Assembly: GCF_001468395.1 (NCBI RefSeq)
Contig: NZ_LNSG01000009.1
Location: 1 to 64,000, forward strand
Source of the DNA: Sphingopyxis sp. H073
GTDB lineage: Bacteria; Pseudomonadota; Alphaproteobacteria; Sphingomonadales; Sphingomonadaceae
Length of the DNA stretch: 64,000 nucleotides
Direction of reading: 5' to 3'
The translations under genes and the position numbers were made by a program. The notes beneath the pieces are model-generated. The model made no database searches, was not told the origin of the DNA, and saw only the letters and a program-made list of their open reading frames with translations. The stretch's first letter is position 1. Every line of letters starts with the position of its first letter. Positions 9,768-19,072 of the stretch are shown here, in pieces.

Positions 9768-9885
9768 GAAGATTATTTTATAAAATTGTATTTATATTAT
9801 CTAATAATAATAATAAATATTATTAATTAAATTTTTAGTTTATATCAGTTAATTCTATCGTAAATAGAAATTTTGTATTATCTTT
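9768..9885. other. Very AT-rich intergenic segment at the cargo/backbone junction
   Basis: This ~118-base stretch is almost entirely A and T, with runs such as taataataataataaatatt, and stands out in an otherwise GC-rich window. It holds no gene. It separates the demethylation cargo from the LysR/trb backbone and contains the region upstream of the LysR gene. It could be a promoter zone, a nucleation site for a nucleoid protein, or a scar of an insertion. Confidence 0.8.
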
Positions 9886-9924
9886 ATGATTTTGGAGTTT
9901 TCGATCCAAGAGGGAGCGCTTTAT

Positions 9925-10833
9925 TTGATCGAACTCCGCCAGCTTCGGTATCTTGTCGCTGCTTCCGAAGCTGGCAGTTTCAATCGTGCCGCGCGCAAGC
10001 TCGGGATCAAGCAAACGACCTTAAGCCGTCATATTTTGCAGGTCGAGCAGCGGCTAGGTATGATCATTTTCGACCGCACCACTCGTGGCGCCGTGCCTAC
10101 CCATGACGGCGCGAATTACCTCCTCACCGCAAAACGCCTTGTTAGCGAGTTCGATCAACTCAACCATTGGGTCCGGCAAAAGAAGGACGGCATCATCGGC
10201 CAGGTCGCGATCGGATTCCATACCTCGATCTCGGCAGGAAACCTGCGTGGAACGCTGGCCGCATTTCGCGGTGCCAACCCGGAGATACATATCGACTACG
10301 CCGAACGCGATCGCACGCATCTGCTGCGCGATGTCGAATGCGGGATGCTCGATATCGCCATTTTGATAGGTGAGGTACCGGAACCGGATCTGAAGCACCA
10401 GACCCTGTGGAGCGACCGGATCATCGTTGTCTTTCCGGAAGCGCACCCCCTCACAACAATGGAGCAGATCGTATTCTCCGATTTGTTGCGCGAGACCATT
10501 GTGTTGTCCACAAGCGATCCCGGTCCGCAGATCCACAAACTGCTTACCGCGAAGATTGGCACGCCGTTCCTGCAACCGCATATCGAGGTACGCGATGTCA
10601 GCCGCGAGACGCTGATGTGCATCGTTGCGATGGGCGAAGGCATTACGCTTACCTCTGAAGCCGTATTGGGCTTGGGGATCACTGGTCTTCAATACCGTGA
10701 TCTCGTCGAGAGCACCGGGCAATTCCGTGCCGGCTATTCCGGCTATTGGCGCGAGGACAATCGCAATCCGGTGCTGACGCGCTTTCTCAAATTCGTGCGC
10801 GAGCGCTATTCGCTGCCTCCTTTGCGGAGCTGA
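9925..10833 (+). CDS. LysR-family transcriptional regulator
   Basis: An N-terminal winged helix-turn-helix (IELRQLRYLVAASEAGSFNR, then AARKLGIKQTTLSRHILQVE) is followed by a LysR substrate-binding domain, about 303 residues in all. I prefer the TTG at 9925, with GAGGGAG upstream and the canonical IELRQLRYL start, to the ATG at 9886. The gene converges on the trb operon and overlaps the DUF2274 gene by 28 bases. Tn4371-like ICEs carry a LysR-type regulator (TraR) with their transfer genes, so it may control transfer. Alternatively it may regulate cargo. The effector is unknown. Confidence 0.85.
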   Translation: MIELRQLRYLVAASEAGSFNRAARKLGIKQTTLSRHILQVEQRLGMIIFDRTTRGAVPTHDGANYLLTAKRLVSEFDQLNHWVRQKKDGIIGQVAIGFHTSISAGNLRGTLAAFRGANPEIHIDYAERDRTHLLRDVECGMLDIAILIGEVPEPDLKHQTLWSDRIIVVFPEAHPLTTMEQIVFSDLLRETIVLSTSDPGPQIHKLLTAKIGTPFLQPHIEVRDVSRETLMCIVAMGEGITLTSEAVLGLGITGLQYRDLVESTGQFRAGYSGYWREDNRNPVLTRFLKFVRERYSLPPLRS

Positions 10834-11057
10834 CCGGCGCTGCCGTTCTCCCGGCGCGCCTTTGCAAAGCCGCGATCTGTCGCCATGAACCGCTCCAGCA
10901 TGGGCGGTATCAATTTCTCCGGTGCGCTTTTCTGCCCTGTCTGGATGCCATGCACCTGTGTATAATCGAGCAAATCGCGATGCACCAATGCGGGTAGCTC
11001 GATTGTCATGCGGACCGGCTTGTCTTGCACGATCGGTCCGATTTTCAAGCGGCTCAT
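10806..11057 (-). CDS. DUF2274 protein, end of the trb operon
   Basis: An 83-residue protein beginning MSRLKIGPIVQDKPVRMTIE with the KLIPPMLERFMATDRGFAKA segment that I associate with DUF2274. This family usually follows trbI in ICE-borne Trb operons. The fold may be ribbon-helix-helix-like, but its function is unknown. Its ATG overlaps the trbI stop, which indicates translational coupling. Its 3' end overlaps the convergent LysR gene. Confidence 0.85.
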   Translation of the reverse strand: MSRLKIGPIVQDKPVRMTIELPALVHRDLLDYTQVHGIQTGQKSAPEKLIPPMLERFMATDRGFAKARRENGSAGQLRKGGSE

Positions 11058-12289
11058 CGCGCTGCTCCGGCGGTCTGCTGATCGAAGACGATGTCGCGCG
11101 CAACGATGACCGTAAGCGGCATGCCGGGCCGAATCGTCAGGGTCGGCGGCACGGCCAGTTCGCGCCCAATGACCTGTTCACCGGCCCGGGTGACGCTGTC
11201 CTGCGCGCCGCGACGCAGCGCACGGGTCAAGGCATCGTCGCTGCCCGAACCGGTTTCTGCGCCGATGGCGAGAATGGTCGAGAGCAAAGCGGCCTTCGCA
11301 ACATTGCCCCAATGCCGGTTCACCCTGTCCTCCAGCCCGGAATAGCCCGATGCATCGCTGCCCACCAGCCTGTCGAGAAGGATCGAGCGCCCATCAGGAA
11401 AGATCAGCCGGTCCCAGGCGAGCAGCACCCGGTTCTGGCCTTGGCTGATGCTTGCATCATAGTCGCCGATCAGCCGGGAGCCCTGTGGGATGAGCAAAAT
11501 TGTTCCTGTGACGCTGTCAAAGACATTCTGGGTCACCTGCGCTGTGATGGTGCCCGGCAGATCCGAGCGGATGCCGGTGAGGAGCGCAGCGGGAATGATG
11601 CTGCCCGCCTGCAGCGTTGCGGGGGAGGCAAGTGGCATCGACCGTTCCAGACTTATGGGCGCGCGCTTGGATGTCTGCAGAAAGGCCTGCTGCGGCGTTG
11701 GAGTAGTGGGCGCACTATTGGCACCGGTTTCGAGACCAGGACCAGCCATGACTGGTATGGGATCTGGCTGAGAGGGGGCTGCTGCGTTGGCGATGCCGCC
11801 ATCGCGCAGGAACAGGCTGCTGGTTCGTGCGGCTTCGCGTTCCTGACGCGCCTGCTGGCCGAGCGTGTCGGCAGCGTTGGCCGCAGGTAGCGCAGTGGAA
11901 GCGCCGACCGGCGGCAAGTCTACCCGTTCGCCACGCTGCTGCGCGGCAAGGATCGGACCGCCGAGATCGCCAGGGAGCGGCGGCCCCAATTTCGGCACTT
12001 GGCTATAGTCCTTGGGTGCCGAGACGATGTTTTCGGGCGTCGCATGGCTTTCGTTCTCGACCAGATTGGGACCGGCGTCATGATGGGTGGGGCGAAGCGC
12101 GACAAGCAGCGCCGCGCTGATCGCCGATGTCGCAACAAGGCTCAGGATCAGTACCGATTTGCGCGAGAGGCGCATCACTGTGGGCATCACCCCACGCAAA
12201 GCAAAATCGGGAGCGGGCTGAGGCGGATGGGAACCGTCATAGGCCGCGCGATCTGTTTCACCCGCGGCGGGTGGGACATTTCCGGTCAT
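11054..12289 (-). CDS. trbI: Conjugal transfer protein TrbI (VirB10-like)
   Basis: TrbI is the VirB10-type envelope-spanning component of the Trb type IV secretion channel. The 411-residue protein has a cytoplasmic N terminus, one membrane segment near residues 47-66, a long proline-rich periplasmic region, and a C-terminal VirB10 domain (TAQVTQNVFDSVTGTILLIP, QGSRLIGDYDASISQGQNRV, ending RPGMPLTVIVARDIV). Its start overlaps the trbG stop by 4 bases. Confidence 0.95.
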   Translation of the reverse strand: MTGNVPPAAGETDRAAYDGSHPPQPAPDFALRGVMPTVMRLSRKSVLILSLVATSAISAALLVALRPTHHDAGPNLVENESHATPENIVSAPKDYSQVPKLGPPLPGDLGGPILAAQQRGERVDLPPVGASTALPAANAADTLGQQARQEREAARTSSLFLRDGGIANAAAPSQPDPIPVMAGPGLETGANSAPTTPTPQQAFLQTSKRAPISLERSMPLASPATLQAGSIIPAALLTGIRSDLPGTITAQVTQNVFDSVTGTILLIPQGSRLIGDYDASISQGQNRVLLAWDRLIFPDGRSILLDRLVGSDASGYSGLEDRVNRHWGNVAKAALLSTILAIGAETGSGSDDALTRALRRGAQDSVTRAGEQVIGRELAVPPTLTIRPGMPLTVIVARDIVFDQQTAGAAR

Positions 12290-13317
12290 GGCCGTTTATC
12301 CTGTTCCCGGTTCGAGGTGCGGTGCACTATCTTCACCGTCTGCATGCTGTGCCGATCGCCCAAGCGCAATTCGGCGGTTTCGAACAGCCGGTCGACGATC
12401 ATGAAGCGCGCGCTGTACCGGTAATTGACGAGTTCGGCCTTGCCCGCCGGTCCCACCACGAAAAGCGGCGGCAGCTCATCGCGCGCGATGCTCTCGGGAA
12501 ATTCGATGAAGACCTGCCCGCCGTCGTTGAATACGCGCAGCGGCCGCCATCTGGGCTTGTCGCCTTTCAGCGCATAGCCAAAATCGAGCGCCGCGACATT
12601 GAAGTCGCTGGCGATCGGGGCGGTGGCCAACGCCCGTTCATTGCGGGTGCGCAGCGCGATGAGTTCATCCTGCGGGTAGGTCCAGGAGAGTGATGCCATA
12701 TAGGTGGCAGGCGTGCTCTTCAATTCCAGATGATAGGTACGCCGGTCGGTGTTGATGACGAGGTTGGTGGAAAGATTGGCGCGCGTCGGCTTGACGAGGA
12801 TATGGACGCGGGTCTGGACGCCACTGGCGCCGCTACCGCCTCCGCTAATCGTGTCGCCGATGATCCAGCGCGCGGTATCGCCGGCCGCGACCGGGCCTGA
12901 TCCCACCAACTGCTCGCCTTCCTGCAGGGCGATATCGGTGACCTGACCGATGGCCGTATAAACCTGATAGAGCGCGCCTTCGGCAAAAGGATATTGCTGG
13001 ATCGCATTGAGGAACCCGTCGCGTACCGGCTGCACCCGCGCGGCCGCATTCGCGGCATTGACCCGCGCGGCCGAGATAGATGATGCGGCTTTGGAAGTAT
13101 TCGTATCGGGCACAGGCTTTAACTGGCCGGGGAGCGGCAGCGGCTGCGGGAGCGTGACGATCTCTTGGTTGGGACGGGACACCATTATCTCCTTGGCGGG
13201 GATCATGACGAGGCCGGCATGGTGCGGCATGGCGAGGGCAGATGCGGGCATCGCCAAACCAAGCGACAGGGACAGAAGAGTAGCTACGCCGAGCTGGCGC
13301 GAAGTGTGATATCTCAT
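12286..13317 (-). CDS. trbG: Conjugal transfer protein TrbG (VirB9-like)
   Basis: TrbG is the VirB9-type outer-membrane-complex protein. The 343-residue product has a signal peptide (residues ~10-30, LSLSLGLAMPASALAM), a linker, and a C-terminal VirB9 domain with the TNLVINTDRRTYHLELKST and VFIEFPESIARDELPPLFVV segments. It would form the outer ring with TrbI. Both ends overlap neighbours by 4 bases, in keeping with one long polycistronic message. Confidence 0.94.
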   Translation of the reverse strand: MRYHTSRQLGVATLLSLSLGLAMPASALAMPHHAGLVMIPAKEIMVSRPNQEIVTLPQPLPLPGQLKPVPDTNTSKAASSISAARVNAANAAARVQPVRDGFLNAIQQYPFAEGALYQVYTAIGQVTDIALQEGEQLVGSGPVAAGDTARWIIGDTISGGGSGASGVQTRVHILVKPTRANLSTNLVINTDRRTYHLELKSTPATYMASLSWTYPQDELIALRTRNERALATAPIASDFNVAALDFGYALKGDKPRWRPLRVFNDGGQVFIEFPESIARDELPPLFVVGPAGKAELVNYRYSARFMIVDRLFETAELRLGDRHSMQTVKIVHRTSNREQDKRP

Positions 13318-14000
13318 GGGGCGAGTTCCTTTGACCAGTTGATGGCGGTGACGAAGAGACCGAGCGGATTTTTGCGCAACGCATCGGGCGTGCGTGGGGT
13401 CTGGAGCGAAACGGTGAGGATTGCCGACCAGCGCGTGGTCGAAGCCAAACTGCCATTTTCATAGCGGCGCTCTTCCCAGGCGACACGGAAGCTGTCGGGC
13501 GAAGCGCGGATGACGCTCGACACATCGACGCCGATCTGCACCTTGCCGATTTGCGCAAAGGGATCATTGGCGCGTGCATAGTCGTTCAAGGCGAGTGCGC
13601 CCTTGTCCGAGGCAAAATCATAGGCGCGTAGCCAGTTCTGCCGGACGATGACGGGATCGGCGGGGATCGAGCGGATCTCTTCGATGAAGTGTGCGAGCTG
13701 AAACGCGATCTGCGGATCGCTGGGCTGCCATCCCGCCTCTGCCGGCGCGACCGCCTGCGCCGCCCCGAGTTTGTCGACCTCGACCACCCAGGGCGTGATG
13801 GTCCCGCGCGCTCCTTGCCAGACAAGGCCAAAGCTGAGCCCGCCCGAGAGCATCAGCGCGCCGAAAAAGGCGAGTCGCCAGTTTTTCGCCTGCATCCGCG
13901 CGGAACCGATGCGGTCGTCCCACACTTGCGCGGCGCGCTGATAGGGGGTGACGGGTTCGGGTGTCGTGCCATAATGGATGGCGGATCGTTTGAAGAACAT
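13314..14000 (-). CDS. trbF: Conjugal transfer protein TrbF (VirB8-like)
   Basis: TrbF is the inner-membrane VirB8-type assembly factor. The 228-residue protein has a cytoplasmic start (TPYQRAAQVWDDRIGSARMQ), one membrane helix (LAFFGALMLSGGLSFGLVWQ) and a periplasmic NTF2-like domain ending in NPLGLFVTAINWSKELAP. It lies 6 bases downstream of trbL and overlaps trbG. Confidence 0.94.
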   Translation of the reverse strand: MFFKRSAIHYGTTPEPVTPYQRAAQVWDDRIGSARMQAKNWRLAFFGALMLSGGLSFGLVWQGARGTITPWVVEVDKLGAAQAVAPAEAGWQPSDPQIAFQLAHFIEEIRSIPADPVIVRQNWLRAYDFASDKGALALNDYARANDPFAQIGKVQIGVDVSSVIRASPDSFRVAWEERRYENGSLASTTRWSAILTVSLQTPRTPDALRKNPLGLFVTAINWSKELAP

Positions 14001-14006
14001 AAGGGT

Positions 14007-15308
14007 TTAGTCCTTGATTGAAAGATCGACAGAAGCGCCCGACCCGCCACCATCGCCTGAGCGGAGCGTATGCGCGGCGATACTGGCGCCATGGCTCAGC
14101 GCCTGGCGGTTGCGGAGCGCAGTTGCCCAGGCGGGAGGAGCCGAAGGAGCGGGCGTACTATCCGTGGCAGCGTCGCTGCTGCCGGTCACCCCCAGCACGC
14201 CGCGCGCGCCGTGGCGGAACTCGGCTTTCATGGTCTCGGATGCGGCGCGGAGCGGCGAGGTCGCGCTGCTTGCCGCCGCTTCGCCGACCGCAGATAGGCC
14301 TGAAGCAACCGCGGCCGCGCCGCGCTTGCCGGCCGATCCCAAGCCATAGGCCATGGTCGCAGCGCCGGCTGCACGCGCGCTACCTCCCGCCGTTCCGGTG
14401 ATCGCGCTCGCCGCCGCGCTCGATCCGAGACGCGTCGCGGCGACGCCGGCAGCAAGGCTCCCTCCAGCAAGCAATGCGGTGCCTGCCGCCGAGCCAGCTC
14501 CCAATTGCGGTCCGCCCGAGACGATGCCGTTGGCGATACCGGGCGCGAATATGCCGAGGCCCAGCAATGAGAGCGCGGCGAGCACCATCGACATCGCTTC
14601 CTCGGCGGTCGGGATGACACCGCTTATGCTGGACGTGAACTGGGTGAAGAGGGTGGTGCCGATGCCGGTGATGACGGCGAGCACCAGGAGCTTGATGCCG
14701 GACGAGACGACGTGCCCCAATACCCGCTCGGCCATGAAGGCGGTGCGGCCGAAAAAGGCGAACGGGAGCAGCACGAAGCCCGCCAAAGTGACGAGCTTGA
14801 ACTCGATCAGCGTGATGAACACCTGCACGGCGAGGATGAAGAAGGCCAATACGACGAAAGCCCAAGCGAGCAGCAGGATCGCGATCGTCACGATATTGGC
14901 GAAGAAGGCGGAAAAGCCCAACAGATCGCTGGTTGCAGTGACGAGCGGCTTTGCCGCGGTCAGACCGGTCGCGGCGATGGCGCCCGGCTGCATGAAGGTC
15001 GCGAGACTGAGGCTCGATCCGCTCGCCATCAAGCCAAGGCCGGCAAAGCTCTCGAACAATATGGTCGAAAGGCTCGAAAAATTGCCGATCACGAAAGCGA
15101 AGAAGCCGATATAGAGGGCCTTCCGCACCAAACGCTGGAGAATATCTTCGTCTCCGCCCCAACTCCAGAACAGCGCCGCCAATGTCACGTCGATGGCGAT
15201 TAGGGTGGAGGACAAAAACCCGACCTCGCCGCCAAGCAAGCCGAAGCCGCTGTCGATATAGGTCATGAAGACAGTGAGGAAGCTGTCGATGATGCCGGTA
15301 TTGTTCAT
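14007..15308 (-). CDS. trbL: P-type conjugative transfer protein TrbL (VirB6-like)
   Basis: TrbL is the polytopic VirB6-type inner-membrane channel component. The 433-residue protein has at least five hydrophobic segments in its first 280 residues (for example LIAIDVTLAALFWSWGG and IAILLLAWAFVVLAFFILAV) and an Ala/Gly/Ser-rich C-terminal tail, as is usual for the family. ATG 15308 overlaps the trbK-like stop. Confidence 0.94.
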   Translation of the reverse strand: MNNTGIIDSFLTVFMTYIDSGFGLLGGEVGFLSSTLIAIDVTLAALFWSWGGDEDILQRLVRKALYIGFFAFVIGNFSSLSTILFESFAGLGLMASGSSLSLATFMQPGAIAATGLTAAKPLVTATSDLLGFSAFFANIVTIAILLLAWAFVVLAFFILAVQVFITLIEFKLVTLAGFVLLPFAFFGRTAFMAERVLGHVVSSGIKLLVLAVITGIGTTLFTQFTSSISGVIPTAEEAMSMVLAALSLLGLGIFAPGIANGIVSGGPQLGAGSAAGTALLAGGSLAAGVAATRLGSSAAASAITGTAGGSARAAGAATMAYGLGSAGKRGAAAVASGLSAVGEAAASSATSPLRAASETMKAEFRHGARGVLGVTGSSDAATDSTPAPSAPPAWATALRNRQALSHGASIAAHTLRSGDGGGSGASVDLSIKD

Positions 15309-15643
15309 GGGGTCGGACCCTCCATTGCGCTGGCATTGTCGTCGCCACTCCCATCCGCGGAATGGGGGGCGGCTACGGCCTCTGAGCGGGGTTCGGACCG
15401 AGGCCTATCCTCGCCCAAGAAGCGGCGCCGATGGGCGGCCCAGACAGCCTCGCACGACGCATCAGGCGGGCTCTGCCTCACGCAGCGGGCGAGTTCTTTT
15501 GCGAGCGGATCATGGCTGGCCGGAACCTCGGACGGGAGCGGCGGCGGCTCGTGCCGGACCTCGGTGCCCAATGTCACAAAGGCGATGGCGACCATCGTTC
15601 CTGCGACAAGAGCGGCAAGGCCAAGCTGTGCGATCGATCTCAT
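15305..15643 (-). CDS. TrbK-like putative entry-exclusion protein
   Basis: This 112-residue protein lies between trbJ and trbL, where Trb operons carry TrbK. It has an N-terminal membrane or signal segment (LGLAALVAGTMVAIAFVTLG) and a short polar domain with two Cys residues (ARCVRQSPPDASCEAVWAAH), a pattern of the alternative TrbK family. By analogy it would sit in the envelope and limit uptake of identical elements. No lipobox is obvious, so it is probably membrane-anchored and not a classic TrbK lipoprotein. Confidence 0.8.
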   Translation of the reverse strand: MRSIAQLGLAALVAGTMVAIAFVTLGTEVRHEPPPLPSEVPASHDPLAKELARCVRQSPPDASCEAVWAAHRRRFLGEDRPRSEPRSEAVAAPHSADGSGDDNASAMEGPTP

Positions 15644-16341
15644 GGGTTGCCCAGGAACCGCCGTAGCCGCTCGCGGCCTTCGGCTTCTGCGGTGGCCTGC
15701 CGCGCGGCCTCCAGCGCCTGCGCGCGGTCCTGGGCGGCGATGAGCGCGGTCAGATCGGAGAGCTGCTGGGCCTGGAGGGCGAGCAGCTGATTGCCCGCTT
15801 GAGCTGCCTGCAGCGCACCCGACGCCGACTGGCTCGCGTTCACTAGATCCTGCATCACCACATGCGCGCCATCAAGGTTGCCGATGACGCCGGCCTGGAC
15901 CTTTAGGGCATCCTCGAACGCGCCGACGCTGGTGGTCCAGCGCGCCCGTGCATCGTTGATCAGCGCCTGATCGCTGGCGGAGAGTGAGATCGACTTATAT
16001 TGCGCGGCGAAGCGGGCCTGGATGCTCTGGACATCATAGGCCAGGTTCTGCGCCTGCGCGATCAGCTGCTTGGTCTGCTGGATATGGGCCTGCAAGGGGG
16101 CGAGCACGGAGAGCGGCAGATTGGCGAGATTTTTCGCCTCATTCAAAAGCGATTGCGCCTCGTTCTGCAAGGAGCGGATCTGGTTGTTGATCTGCTGGAG
16201 CGTGCGCGCGGCGGTCAGCACATTTTGCGCATAGTTGCTCGGATCGAAAACGATGATCGCCTGCGCCGGGGCGACAGGGGCAAGAAGTAAAGCGGGCGTG
16301 AGGGCAAGGCTGATAGCTTGGAGAAAGTGATGTTTTTTCAT
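15640..16341 (-). CDS. trbJ: P-type conjugative transfer protein TrbJ (VirB5-like)
   Basis: TrbJ is the periplasmic VirB5-type minor pilus component. The 233-residue protein has a signal peptide (ISLALTPALLLAPVAPAQA) followed by long amphipathic helices rich in Gln and Ala (LQQINNQIRSLQNEAQSLLN and later LLALQAQQLSDLTALIAAQ). Its start overlaps the trbE stop and its stop overlaps the trbK-like start. Confidence 0.94.
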   Translation of the reverse strand: MKKHHFLQAISLALTPALLLAPVAPAQAIIVFDPSNYAQNVLTAARTLQQINNQIRSLQNEAQSLLNEAKNLANLPLSVLAPLQAHIQQTKQLIAQAQNLAYDVQSIQARFAAQYKSISLSASDQALINDARARWTTSVGAFEDALKVQAGVIGNLDGAHVVMQDLVNASQSASGALQAAQAGNQLLALQAQQLSDLTALIAAQDRAQALEAARQATAEAEGRERLRRFLGNP

Positions 16342-18782
16342 GGATTTGATTCTTTCAGTTGAGAATTTTCAAGAAGATCGGCGGCCCAGTCGAGGCCGCG
16401 ATGCTTGAGCCAGGCGGCGGCAAAGTGCTCAGCGCCATGGTCGGTCATGATGTCGGCGATGGCGCGCTGGTCGGATTTGGACGAAGCGGCGGTGAAGGCG
16501 AGGGCGATCTCGCCGAGGCCAAGCTCAAAGAGGCGATTGCCGTGTGGGGATTGACAATAATAATCGCGCTTCGGCGTGGCATGGGCCACGATCTCGATCT
16601 GGCGGGGTGAGAGGCCGAAGCGTTCGTAGATGCGCGCGATCTGCGGTTCGAGCCCGCGCTCATTCGGCAGGAAGATCCGGGTCGGGCAGCTCTCGATGAT
16701 GGCGGGCGCGATGGCCGAGCTCTCGATATCGGCGAGGCTCTGCGTTGCGAAGACGACGCTCGCATTTTTCTTGCGCAGCGTCTTGAGCCAGCTCTTCAGC
16801 TGCGCGGCAAACAGCGGATGGTCGAGCACCAGCCAGCCTTCGTCGATGAGGATGAGGGTGGGCGACCCGTCGAGGCGCACCTCGATGCGGTGGAAAAGAT
16901 AGGAAAGGACGGCGGCGGCCGATGCCGAACCGATCAACCCTTCGGTTTCGAACGCCTGGAAGCTGCTCGATCCCAGATGCTCGCTTTCCGCGTCGAGCAG
17001 CTGACCCCAGGCGCCGCCCACACAATAGGGCGCAAGCGCCTGTTTCAACGCCGAGGATTGCAGCAGTACGGCAAGACCGGTCAGGGTACGCTCCTCTTGC
17101 GGGGCAGAGGCAAGCGAACATAAAGCGCTCCAGAGATGCTCCTTTGCCTGCGGATCGAGCGTCACGCCCTCATGGCCAAGGATTGCGCCCAGCCATTCCG
17201 CCGCCCAGCTGCGTTCCGCCGGATCGTCGATGCGGGCGAGCGGATGCAAGGCGACGGGCATGGTCGTGCTTGCCGACCCGTGGAGACTGCTCGCGAGGTC
17301 CTGCCAGTCGCCGCCACAGGCATGCGTCGCGGCGCGGATCGACCCGCCAAAATCGAACGCGAAGATTTGGGTCTGAGCATAGCGGCGGAACTGCAAGGCG
17401 ATGAGCGCGAGCAGCACGGATTTGCCGGCGCCCGTGGGTCCGACGACAAGGCTGTGGCCGACGTCGCCGACATGGAGGGAAAAACGGAACGGGGTCGAGT
17501 CCTGGCTCTTGCCATAGAGCAAGGGGGGAGCCGCCAGATGCTCGTCCCGTTCCGCCCCTGCCCATAGCCCTGAGAGGGGGAGCATATGGGCAAGGTTAAG
17601 CGTGGAAATCGGAGGCTGACGCACATTCGCATAGGCATGGCCGGGTAGACTCCCAAGCCACGCCTCGATCGCGTTCATGCCTTCAGGGACGCAGGTGAAG
17701 TCGCGGCCCTGGATGACCTTTTCGACGAGCCGCAGCTTTTCGGTCGCACGGGTGGCGTCCTGGTCCCATATGATAAGCGTGGATGTCACCAGGGCGAGTC
17801 CGGCATGATCGGCGCCCAGATCCTGCAGCGCCTCGTCGGCATCCTGCGCCTTATTCGCCGCGTCACTGTCGAGCAGGGCCGAGGCTTCGTTGGTCATCAC
17901 CTCCTTCAAAATAGCGGCGACGGATTTGCGCTTGGCGAACCATTGGCGGCGGATTTTGGCGAGGAGTTTCGTCGCATCGACCTTGTCGAGCATGATCGCG
18001 CGGGTCGACCAGCGATAGGGGAAGGCAAGCGCGTTCAGATCATCGAGGATGCCGGGGAAGGTGACGCTCGGGAGACCGATGACGCTAAGGGTACGCAGGT
18101 GATGGTGCCCGAGCTTCGGCTCCAGGCCGCCGGTCAAGGGTTCGTCGGCGAGCAGGGCGTCCAAATGCATCGGCACTTCCGGCACGCGCACGCGCTGCGT
18201 CCTTGTCGAGATGCAGCTGTGGAGGAAACTCAGGGTTTCGCGGTCATCGAGCCAGCGGGCTTCGGGCATCATGGCGGCGAGCAAATGCAGCAGCCGCTCG
18301 GTCCGGTCGATAAAATGCCCGACATGGTCTGCGCCATCCACGCCGCTGCGGCTGCTTCCCTCGTAGAGCCAGCGCTCGGCACGGGCCGCTTCCTCGCGCG
18401 GCGGCAGCCATAGCAGGGTCAGATGATAGCGGCTCTCATAATGGGCGCCTTCCTCGGCGAACTGCGCAGCGCGCTCCTGGTCGATCAGCGCCGAGGCCGG
18501 ATCGGGAAAAGCGCTCGCCGGATAATCCAGCGCCGGCACGCGCTGCGCGTCGGTAAAGATCGCCCAGCCGGAGCCCAGACGCCGCAGCGCCGCATTGAAG
18601 CGCGCGCTCGTCGTAACGAGCTCGGCGGCGCCCGCGCTTTCAAGATCGGGACCGCGAAAGCGCGCCGTGCGCTGCAGGCTGCCATCCTTGTTGAGGATGA
18701 TGCCGGGCGCGATCAGAGCCGCCCAGGGCAGGAAATCGGCGAGCAGCTGCGGTTTTTTGCGATATTCGCGCAGGTTGAGCAT
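16338..18782 (-). CDS. trbE: Conjugal transfer ATPase TrbE (VirB4-like)
   Basis: TrbE is the VirB4-type ATPase that energises channel assembly. The 814-residue protein starts MLNLREYRKKPQLLADFLPW as in other TrbE proteins. It carries Walker A (VVGPTGAGKSVLLAL, residues ~445-460), Walker B (LILIDEGWLVLDHP) and the downstream FATQS motif. It is full length and uninterrupted. It lies 11 bases after trbD in the same operon. Confidence 0.97.
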   Translation of the reverse strand: MLNLREYRKKPQLLADFLPWAALIAPGIILNKDGSLQRTARFRGPDLESAGAAELVTTSARFNAALRRLGSGWAIFTDAQRVPALDYPASAFPDPASALIDQERAAQFAEEGAHYESRYHLTLLWLPPREEAARAERWLYEGSSRSGVDGADHVGHFIDRTERLLHLLAAMMPEARWLDDRETLSFLHSCISTRTQRVRVPEVPMHLDALLADEPLTGGLEPKLGHHHLRTLSVIGLPSVTFPGILDDLNALAFPYRWSTRAIMLDKVDATKLLAKIRRQWFAKRKSVAAILKEVMTNEASALLDSDAANKAQDADEALQDLGADHAGLALVTSTLIIWDQDATRATEKLRLVEKVIQGRDFTCVPEGMNAIEAWLGSLPGHAYANVRQPPISTLNLAHMLPLSGLWAGAERDEHLAAPPLLYGKSQDSTPFRFSLHVGDVGHSLVVGPTGAGKSVLLALIALQFRRYAQTQIFAFDFGGSIRAATHACGGDWQDLASSLHGSASTTMPVALHPLARIDDPAERSWAAEWLGAILGHEGVTLDPQAKEHLWSALCSLASAPQEERTLTGLAVLLQSSALKQALAPYCVGGAWGQLLDAESEHLGSSSFQAFETEGLIGSASAAAVLSYLFHRIEVRLDGSPTLILIDEGWLVLDHPLFAAQLKSWLKTLRKKNASVVFATQSLADIESSAIAPAIIESCPTRIFLPNERGLEPQIARIYERFGLSPRQIEIVAHATPKRDYYCQSPHGNRLFELGLGEIALAFTAASSKSDQRAIADIMTDHGAEHFAAAWLKHRGLDWAADLLENSQLKESNP

Positions 18783-18793
18783 GGGGCGGACCT

Positions 18794-19072
18794 TCAGACG
18801 CGAAAATAGGTGGGAAATCTAAGGTGGCGGCGCGCGACCTCGACAAAGTCAGTGTCGCGCCGCGTTGCCCACACGCTTGAGATATGCCCGATCGCGAAGA
18901 AGATGAGCCCCGCGATCCAGAGCCTCAAACCAAGGCCAATCGCGCCAGCGAGCGTGCCATTGACAATCGCCAGCGCGCGCGGCGCGCCCGCGAGCAGGAT
19001 CGGTTCGCTTAAGGCCCGGTGCACCGGCGCGAAATAGCCGGGGCAGGGCTCGATGCTCTTGTGTTCGAGCAT
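18794..19072 (-). CDS. trbD: Conjugal transfer protein TrbD (VirB3-like)
   Basis: A 92-residue inner-membrane protein with two adjacent hydrophobic stretches (RALAIVNGTLAGAIGLGLRL and WIAGLIFFAIGHISSVWA). It opens with a short segment ending GYFAPVHRALSEPILLAGAP, typical of TrbD. Its ATG overlaps the trbC stop (TGATG). It works with TrbE in the inner-membrane complex. Confidence 0.93.
   Translation of the reverse strand: MLEHKSIEPCPGYFAPVHRALSEPILLAGAPRALAIVNGTLAGAIGLGLRLWIAGLIFFAIGHISSVWATRRDTDFVEVARRHLRFPTYFRV

Noticed and set aside
1-10833. A second copy of the tRNA-Lys 3' end (attL) or an integrase gene in the left part
   Set aside because: I found no such repeat and no tyrosine or serine recombinase gene in the window apart from the IS transposase.
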